The position numbers were made by a program, and so were the translations under genes. This document shows positions 33,221 to 38,203 of a DNA stretch of 38,203 nucleotides, piece by piece. How positions within the stretch are numbered: the first letter of the stretch is position 1; every line of letters begins with the position of its first letter. This DNA comes from an uncultured Lachnospiraceae bacterium (GTDB lineage Bacteria > Bacillota > Clostridia > Lachnospirales > Lachnospiraceae): positions 1 through 38,203 of the forward strand of contig ONHZ01000047.1 in assembly GCA_900317755.1 (NCBI GenBank). Reading direction: 5' to 3'. Under the pieces are notes generated by a model that made no database searches, was not told the DNA's origin, and worked only from the letters and a program-made list of their open reading frames with translations.

Positions 33221-33234
33221 TTCAAAAGATCTTA

Positions 33235-35637
33235 TTAATTCTCAGCTTCAATAATGTATACTCTCGCATCAAAACCCTTGAACAGCCTTACATTATTTAT
33301 TCCTGTTCCTGAATAGGCCTCCGAAAGCCTCTGCCCGGCATTCATAAGCGTATCGCCGTACTTCACAGCATCTTCTTTGTCGCCGTCAAGCTTATAGAAT
33401 TTGTCGACTGTATTGACAAGGAGAGAGTCAGGCTTCACATGCACTGGAAGTCCTGCTGCATTGATGAGGTCTCCAAATTCCTTAATACTCACCTTCTCAG
33501 GGATGTTATAGAAATGATATTTCTTCTCTGGATCAAGTCCCTTCGGGAAAAATGTAAGGTGCGGCGTAGATGGGTGAGTTTCCCTCTCAAAAATCATCCC
33601 CAGCGCAGTCTTCTTGTCAGGGCTTACGACAGTCCATTCAATGATGTTGCCTTGACGTCCTCTGTAGAAATCCCCGAACTGGAAAACCTTTCTATATTTC
33701 TTATAGAAAGTTATCTTCTCTTTCAGCTTATCAAATTCATCCTTCGACAGATCAAGAAGATTTAATTCCACCCCAAAATTGGCAAAAAATGCGACATCCG
33801 CTCTTGAAGAAAATGGAATCTGTCTTAGTGTCTGGTGGTTTGGTGAAGCTGAAATATGCGCTGTATACGTACTCTGTGGATAGCCAAAACTCAAGCCACC
33901 CTGGATATCAATCCTTGCAGCAGCGTCAGTGTCATCCGAGCCCCAGATCTGTGGGAAATAGCATAATGCACCAAGGTCAAAGCGATTACCGCCTGCTGCG
34001 CAGCCCTCAAAAAGAATCTCAGGAAACTTTTTCGTAAGTACAGATGCGAGTCTGTAAAAACCAAGAACATACCTATGCAATACCTCGCCCTGTCTCTCAT
34101 AAGGAAGGTACCTTGAATAGATATCAGAAAAAATCCGGTTCATGTCCCACTTGACATAATCGATTTCTGCACTGCCTAATACATCTGAAATTTTCTCTAT
34201 TACATAATCCGTTACTTCAGGATTTGTAAGGTCAAGAAGCCTCTGATTCCGTCCTTCAGAATGCGCCATGTCCGGAATTTCTATTGCATATTCCGGATGC
34301 TTTTTGTAAAGCTCAGAGTCCACGCTGATCATCTCAGGCTCAATCCAGATGCCAAATTTTAAGCCCATCTTGTGAATTTTTTCAGAAAGTCCTTTAAGCC
34401 CATGAGGAAGCTTTTTCTTATTTTCAGTCCAGTCGCCAAGCGAAGATTTGTCATCATTCCTGTGACCGAACCAGCCGTCATCCATGACAAATAATTCAAT
34501 GCCTGCTTCAGCACTCTTCTTAGCAAGACGAAGAAGCTTGTCCTCAGAAATAGCAAAGTAATTTGCTTCCCAGCTGTTTAGAAGAACAGGTCTCTCTTTA
34601 TCGCGCCAGAAGCCTCTTACAATATGCTTTGAAACAAAGTGATGGAAATTCTGGCTCACGCCATTGTACCCATGATTGCTCACAGTCATGACGACTTCAG
34701 GAATCTCGAATTTTTCTCCTGCATACAAAGTCCATGAGAAAGAAGAAGGATTAATCCCACAGACCACTCTGGTTTTCCCAAAAGAGTTTACTTCAAAAGC
34801 AGTATAGTGATTTCCACTGTAAACAGGATTAAAACCGAAGACCACGCCGCTATCCTCAGTTGCATCGGCATGCGCCATAAGTGTAAGCGGATTGTTTCTC
34901 GAAGAGGATGTTCCAGTAAATGAAGAATTTACAAATTTTCCGCCAGTAAGAACAGTGTCGCACCTGTTCATCTCATTTGCCCAGCCGCCATGAAATGAAG
35001 TGATTTTGTACTCCGCTTCGGGGAAATCAATGAGCGCACCCATCGCACGCTTTAATATTACTTTTTGATTTGTGGAATTTATGAAAATCGCAGAGCGGGT
35101 GATGACGTCCTCATTCTCAAATGCAGTGTAGAATAATTTCAGCGTGAAACCGTGATTCTTATCTATCATGATAATTTGCAGTGTGCTGCCATGATTTTTT
35201 TCAGCATCTGCCCCATTGTCCGATTTATTTGGAATTTTCACTCCAGCTTGATTTTCTGATTTCTCAACATAGCTCGTCGGCAGCGTCTCAAATTTTGGTT
35301 TCTCATCAAGCACTGCATACGAATCATACACAAAATCAAGCGTCGTGCTCCCATCGAAAGCCACAGCCTCAATCATCGGCTCCCTTATGTCCCCTTTGCC
35401 ATAAAAAGAAGCCTCGAGGTCGATGTCCTCAAGTGAAAATGAATTATTATCTGAATTGTAGCTAACAGTATTTCCTGGAATATTCGAGTGCTTTTCGGCA
35501 AGATCCGTGTCCTCATCCACATGGATTTTGGGTCCATAGTAAAGGTGCTCAAGCTGACCGGTCTTCAGCACTCTAAATGCATATGTAGTCCCCTTTGTAT
35601 TAATGACAAATGTGTCATTATGAAAAATATTAATCAT
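33235..35637 (-). CDS. Alpha-galactosidase, GH36
   Basis: Removes terminal alpha-galactose from raffinose-type sugars or galactomannan side chains. The 800-aa protein has the GH36 layout: an N-terminal beta-sandwich, a central (beta/alpha)8 barrel from about residue 340, and a C-terminal beta domain. The catalytic nucleophile Asp lies in VKWDMNRIFSD (about residue 495) and the acid/base Asp in WGSDDTDAAARIDIQGG (about residue 567). Also present are LLNSWEANYF and FVMDDGWFGHRNDD. There is no signal peptide, so it works on imported oligosaccharides. No sugar transporter gene adjoins it. Confidence 0.95.
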   Translation of the reverse strand: MINIFHNDTFVINTKGTTYAFRVLKTGQLEHLYYGPKIHVDEDTDLAEKHSNIPGNTVSYNSDNNSFSLEDIDLEASFYGKGDIREPMIEAVAFDGSTTLDFVYDSYAVLDEKPKFETLPTSYVEKSENQAGVKIPNKSDNGADAEKNHGSTLQIIMIDKNHGFTLKLFYTAFENEDVITRSAIFINSTNQKVILKRAMGALIDFPEAEYKITSFHGGWANEMNRCDTVLTGGKFVNSSFTGTSSSRNNPLTLMAHADATEDSGVVFGFNPVYSGNHYTAFEVNSFGKTRVVCGINPSSFSWTLYAGEKFEIPEVVMTVSNHGYNGVSQNFHHFVSKHIVRGFWRDKERPVLLNSWEANYFAISEDKLLRLAKKSAEAGIELFVMDDGWFGHRNDDKSSLGDWTENKKKLPHGLKGLSEKIHKMGLKFGIWIEPEMISVDSELYKKHPEYAIEIPDMAHSEGRNQRLLDLTNPEVTDYVIEKISDVLGSAEIDYVKWDMNRIFSDIYSRYLPYERQGEVLHRYVLGFYRLASVLTKKFPEILFEGCAAGGNRFDLGALCYFPQIWGSDDTDAAARIDIQGGLSFGYPQSTYTAHISASPNHQTLRQIPFSSRADVAFFANFGVELNLLDLSKDEFDKLKEKITFYKKYRKVFQFGDFYRGRQGNIIEWTVVSPDKKTALGMIFERETHPSTPHLTFFPKGLDPEKKYHFYNIPEKVSIKEFGDLINAAGLPVHVKPDSLLVNTVDKFYKLDGDKEDAVKYGDTLMNAGQRLSEAYSGTGINNVRLFKGFDARVYIIEAEN

Positions 35638-35651
35638 TTAGATTCCCCCAA

Positions 35652-35673
35652 ATTAATATCAATAAATATTAAT
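35652..35673. promoter_or_regulatory. Operator-like palindrome in the alpha-galactosidase promoter
   Basis: A perfect 8-bp inverted repeat, ATTAATAT-caataa-ATATTAAT, between the -10 box and the ATG of the alpha-galactosidase gene. The position would suit repression by a sugar-responsive regulator. No regulator gene is adjacent. Confidence 0.4.
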
Positions 35674-35674
35674 C

Positions 35675-35703
35675 ATCATAATACGAATTTTCCCAATAAA
35701 CAA
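35675..35703 (-). promoter_or_regulatory. Promoter for the alpha-galactosidase gene
   Basis: On the minus strand: TTGTTT (35698-35703), 17 bases, TATGAT (35675-35680), about 40 bases before the ATG at 35637 and just after the upstream terminator. Confidence 0.5.
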
Positions 35704-35706
35704 CGT

Positions 35707-35734
35707 AAAAATAAGTGCTAAGAACTAGCACTTA
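35707..35734 (-). terminator. Rho-independent terminator after the MmcQ-alkyltransferase gene
   Basis: A 9-bp stem, TAAGTGCTA (35712-35720) with TAGCACTTA (35726-35734), with loop AGAAC, is followed on the minus strand by A and then T residues (35707-35710). The stem includes the stop codon of the upstream gene. Confidence 0.7.
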
Positions 35735-36490
35735 CTCCAATGTAATTCCGTATTTTTCAAGGTCTACCTTCCCATCAACGACATCTACTCCATCAGCTTT
35801 CAGCCTATTTGCCTGCTCATCTTTGCCGCCAAATGCGAAGGCGCCTGAAAGCTCTCCCTTGGAATTCACGACTCGAAAGCACGAAATATTGCTTTCATCC
35901 GGATTCTTGTGCAGGGCATTTCCAACAGCCCGCTGCATTTTCGGATTTCCTGCCATTGCAGCAACCTGACCATATGTCGCAACATGACCTGCGGGAATCT
36001 TTTTTACTGCTTCATAGATCCGCCTTGTCGGCGAATCCGTTACGATTGTGAAGCTTCTGTCGATGCAGTTTTTGATTTCATCCATCGGTACCGTGCCATC
36101 AAGAAGAAGCGTGATCCAGTGATCCTTGTTCATATGGTAGCCACGGAAGTAGCCCGGGCGCCCTGCCATATCAGAGATAAATATAGGCTCTGCCTTTAAG
36201 TTTATGCAGTAGACCTCATTCTCAACACTCATCACATTTTCATCTACGTGTGTCGAATTATTCTGCTTCGAAGAATTATTTTTCCGCATCAGAGCAGTAT
36301 TATTTTGCTGCACGCCGCCCACACCTGTGGATTGTAGCTTCCTCCTCTCCACCTTCATGATGAGCGCAAACCACTTGTCACAAATCACATCCTTGAAAGT
36401 CGTATTTTCAGGGTATTGCTCCCATGGCCGCTCGACTAAAGCATTATAGGTTTCCTTTATGTATTCAGTTAATTCTGAAATAATATCCAT
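35732..36490 (-). CDS. MmcQ/YjbR-domain and alkyltransferase-like fusion
   Basis: A 252-aa two-domain protein. Residues about 1-145 are an MmcQ/YjbR-type domain (start ELTEYIKETYNALVERPWE; later GYHMNKDHWITLLLDG). Residues about 155-252 are a DNA-binding domain of the O6-alkylguanine transferase family (IPAGHVATYGQVAAMAGN, QRAVGNALHKNP). The reactive-site motif reads SCFRVV instead of PCHRV, keeping Cys but with Phe for His, so methyl transfer is uncertain. An Asn/Gln/Ser-rich insert (about residues 55-85) interrupts the first domain. It starts 20 bases after hipA, so it may share the hipBA transcript. Confidence 0.85.
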   Translation of the reverse strand: MDIISELTEYIKETYNALVERPWEQYPENTTFKDVICDKWFALIMKVERRKLQSTGVGGVQQNNTALMRKNNSSKQNNSTHVDENVMSVENEVYCINLKAEPIFISDMAGRPGYFRGYHMNKDHWITLLLDGTVPMDEIKNCIDRSFTIVTDSPTRRIYEAVKKIPAGHVATYGQVAAMAGNPKMQRAVGNALHKNPDESNISCFRVVNSKGELSGAFAFGGKDEQANRLKADGVDVVDGKVDLEKYGITLE

Positions 36491-36510
36491 ATTAAAGAAC
36501 CTTCAAAGAA

Positions 36511-37653
36511 TTATAGATATTTTCTAATGCTTTCTATCAGTTTTTCAGCTTTTGCCTTTATTTTTTCAGCTTCATCTTCACAGAATTTCTTTGATAAACC
36601 AGCATTAGTTCCGACTGAAATAATATCTAACATCTCAATGTTGTTTCCTTTACCATTTACACTGGTGGTCTGTTCTCCAAAATATGTATTACTATATGTA
36701 AGATCATATGCTGGAGAAAGGAACCATGAATCATTGTCTTCATCATATAAAAATGTAAAGTTCTTTGAATGATCGTCTCTATTATGTGCAAAAACATTAT
36801 AGCACATGAGCTTAAACATTATTTTCAACTGTTTTTCATCATCATGCGTAAGAATTTTAGTAAGCTTCATTAGGCTGTTATAATCAAGACTTGGCATGGT
36901 AAAATCAAGCTCAAGAATAGCAGCAACTGTAAGCATATGGATTTTTTTTACTTCATCTCCAGATTTTACTCTGTCAAATCTTTCACTGCCAAAATAGCCT
37001 TTGCACTTTTTAGAAGAAAATAGTTTAGTTTGAGGAACAGGTATACCACACTTTTTTGCACAGTCAGAGTATTGTTTTTCAATATAACCGATTTCCTTTT
37101 GATCAACAGTTGCAGGAAATTTGATTATCCATTCAGTACCATCAATTTCAGTATTTATTTTAGGCCTGGCTCCGCCTGATGATGCTCCTGCAAAATATAT
37201 TGCATCAAGATTCTCTATATCCTTATGCTGAATTAATTCAATGGCATCTTCTGCAACACTATCGAGATCAGAAATGTCAAAATATAAATTCTCTTCTAGA
37301 ATATTAGGTTTATACGTAAGGGCGCCTTTTCCTGTGGAACCTACAATTGAAAGTCTGTCTAGCTGACTGAGTTCTCCTGGATCTATACCCTTTGATTTAT
37401 GCTCACGATCTACTAAAAGTCTTCCCCATGAATCAGGAAGGCTGTCTCCAAAAACTCCATACAGGCCTCCAAAATAAGGTTTTTCGGCAATAAAAACTCC
37501 TTCCTTTAACGGAAGTGAAAAAGGACTGATTGCAAAACCTGTATTCAACCAATTAGAATCATATGAAAATGCAATATTAGATTTTCCAGCTTTTGCAAGA
37601 GTACCAACTTTTTTCTCCTGATAATACACATCCAGAGTATTTACGCTTTTCAT
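36511..37653 (-). CDS. hipA: HipA-family serine/threonine kinase toxin
   Basis: Toxin of a HipBA-type module; known HipA proteins phosphorylate tRNA synthetases and induce dormancy. The 380-aa protein has the N-terminal HipA domain (YFGGLYGVFGDSLPDSWGRLL) and the Ser/Gly loop AGASSGGARPK (about residues 155-165, with the usual autophosphorylated Ser). The catalytic HNRDDHSKNFTF (near residue 290) and the metal-binding SPAYDLTYS follow. All key residues appear intact. GAGGG precedes the ATG. It lies 32 bases after hipB. The target is unknown. Confidence 0.92.
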   Translation of the reverse strand: MKSVNTLDVYYQEKKVGTLAKAGKSNIAFSYDSNWLNTGFAISPFSLPLKEGVFIAEKPYFGGLYGVFGDSLPDSWGRLLVDREHKSKGIDPGELSQLDRLSIVGSTGKGALTYKPNILEENLYFDISDLDSVAEDAIELIQHKDIENLDAIYFAGASSGGARPKINTEIDGTEWIIKFPATVDQKEIGYIEKQYSDCAKKCGIPVPQTKLFSSKKCKGYFGSERFDRVKSGDEVKKIHMLTVAAILELDFTMPSLDYNSLMKLTKILTHDDEKQLKIMFKLMCYNVFAHNRDDHSKNFTFLYDEDNDSWFLSPAYDLTYSNTYFGEQTTSVNGKGNNIEMLDIISVGTNAGLSKKFCEDEAEKIKAKAEKLIESIRKYL

Positions 37654-37685
37654 GCTTTTCCCTCATTCTTTATACAGCATAATCA

Positions 37686-37973
37686 TCACTTCATATTTTT
37701 TTGTTCCCGAATCACTTCTTCAATATTTAGATATCCAACATTTGAAAAAAGATCTTTTATCTCATCAGAAATTCCAAGCGACATCGCTAACTTGGTGAGA
37801 GACAAAAGCGATATCATACCTGTATTCTCAAAACGTTTGATTGAGCCAAAACTTACACCTGAAATTTCGCTCAGCCTTTCCTGTGAAATCTTTCTTCTCC
37901 TACGTACATTACGAAACCGATTTGCCAATTCGTGATCAATTTCATCAGCTGTTTCCCATACAAAGTCTGACAT
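37686..37973 (-). CDS. hipB: HipB-type XRE antitoxin and repressor
   Basis: A 95-aa DNA-binding protein with an XRE helix-turn-helix (RRRKISQERLSEISGVSFGSIKRFE, about residues 24-48) that would bind HipA and repress the operon. AGGTGA lies 5 bases before the ATG. Three TAGATAA/TTATCTA half-sites lie in its promoter region, as expected for autoregulation. The C-terminal 25 residues are charged and are likely to contact HipA. Confidence 0.9.
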   Translation of the reverse strand: MSDFVWETADEIDHELANRFRNVRRRRKISQERLSEISGVSFGSIKRFENTGMISLLSLTKLAMSLGISDEIKDLFSNVGYLNIEEVIREQKNMK

Positions 37974-37991
37974 AATATCACCTGAATTTTT

Positions 37992-38009
37992 TAGATAATA
38001 TTTTATCTA
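37992..38009. promoter_or_regulatory. HipB operator palindrome
   Basis: TAGATAA (37992-37998), four bases, TTATCTA (38003-38009), a perfect 7-bp inverted repeat just downstream of the hipBA -10 box and 18 bases upstream of the hipB ATG. A third half-site, TTATCTA, is at 38044-38050 inside the promoter spacer. Confidence 0.6.
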
Positions 38010-38030
38010 TTTATAGTAATTTCTGGCATT

Positions 38031-38059
38031 ATTGTATAATATATTATCTATTTTTTCAA
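38031..38059 (-). promoter_or_regulatory. Promoter for hipBA
   Basis: On the minus strand: TTGAAA (38054-38059), 17 bases, TACAAT (38031-38036). The spacer contains one TAGATAA half-site, which would let bound HipB block RNA polymerase. Confidence 0.65.
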
Positions 38060-38101
38060 GATGATATTCATTAAATCTTTAGAGTATATTTATTACTCAA
38101 A

Positions 38102-38203
38102 TATAGAAATTATTAAGAATAAACAAGGCTCTCAAACATTGTATGCTTTGCTATGATTCTAAGAAGTGTTTAAGACCTTAATGAATTAACAAGGCTCTCA
38201 AAC
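38102..38203 (-). CRISPR. Leader-distal end of a type II-like CRISPR array
   Basis: A full 36-base repeat (38168-38203; minus strand begins GTTTGAGAGCCTTGTT and ends GGTCTTAAAC) is followed by a 30-base spacer (38138-38167). A second repeat (38102-38137) is identical for its first 16 bases and degenerate afterwards. The GTTTnAGAG start, 36-base length and 30-base spacer suit type II (Cas9) arrays. The degenerate copy marks the 3' end, so the leader, more spacers and any cas genes should lie beyond 38203. A repeat with one spacer is limited evidence on its own, but the match is strong. Confidence 0.8.

Noticed and set aside
33077..33234. Remnant of an integrated element next to tRNA-Pro
   Set aside because: Only a short CTGCCACC repeat is seen; there is no integrase fragment and no duplicated tRNA 3' end.
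36511..37653. HipA as a truncated pseudogene because it is shorter than E. coli HipA
   Set aside because: The N-terminal domain, Ser/Gly loop, catalytic DDHSKNF and metal site are all present in order; the shorter length suits Gram-positive HipA proteins.

Overview
The window looks like a chromosomal stretch from a motile, Gram-positive, anaerobic Firmicute, most likely a Lachnospiraceae member (Butyrivibrio / Pseudobutyrivibrio-like). The evidence is low-to-moderate GC, strong AGGAGG ribosome sites, flagellar rod genes beside an Mbl-type MreB, a CdaA/CdaR pair, a comF-yvyF pair arranged as in Bacillus, a cytoplasmic GH13 amylase and a GH36 alpha-galactosidase. The species assignment is inference.

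Positions 1-11849 form one long run of minus-strand genes: comF, yvyF, two membrane proteins, cdaA, cdaR, leuA, rfbD, rfbB, a family 2 glycosyltransferase, glf and rfbA. Many neighbours overlap by 4 bases (ATGA). The run joins second-messenger synthesis (c-di-AMP), leucine synthesis and the supply of dTDP-rhamnose and UDP-galactofuranose for a surface polysaccharide. Three intergenic gaps hold large inverted repeats, including a cloverleaf-like element at 10-168. Positions 11967-13046 hold an orphan substrate-binding lipoprotein on the plus strand whose 3' end overlaps recD2. Positions 13021-17453 hold flgF/flhO, flgG/flhP, a FlgJ-like rod-binding gene and recD2. Positions 17622-21555 hold mbl and then, upstream of it, an amylase - TSCPD protein - cell-wall amidase operon. 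dut and a short-chain dehydrogenase follow on the plus strand (21838-23288).

The most interesting region is 23341-30206. It is a compact eight-gene, minus-strand operon of the Tad/type IV pilus kind. It contains a CpaF/TadA-like ATPase, one membrane platform protein that appears to join TadB- and TadC-like halves, a TadE-like small protein, and four small membrane proteins (69, 35, 46 and 170 aa). These four share an unusual N-terminal signature with Glu7, Gly9 and Ile12 at identical positions. The last gene encodes a 921-aa protein with a pilin-like N-terminal helix and InlB/Listeria-Bacteroides-type repeats. Two of the small genes (35 and 46 aa) are very short and easily missed. No canonical Flp pilin motif, prepilin peptidase or TadZ is visible in the window. 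The operon's near-consensus promoter fires into a hairpin plus U-tract that also looks like the terminator of the upstream mrp gene.

Positions 30267-32805 carry a lipoprotein - mtnA - mrp operon, followed by tRNA-Pro(TGG) on the plus strand. Positions 33235-37973 carry a GH36 alpha-galactosidase, an MmcQ/YjbR-alkyltransferase fusion and a HipBA toxin-antitoxin pair with TAGATAA operator half-sites. The window ends inside a CRISPR array with 36-nt type II-like repeats. One full repeat, one 30-nt spacer and one degenerate terminal repeat are visible, so the array and any cas genes lie beyond the window.
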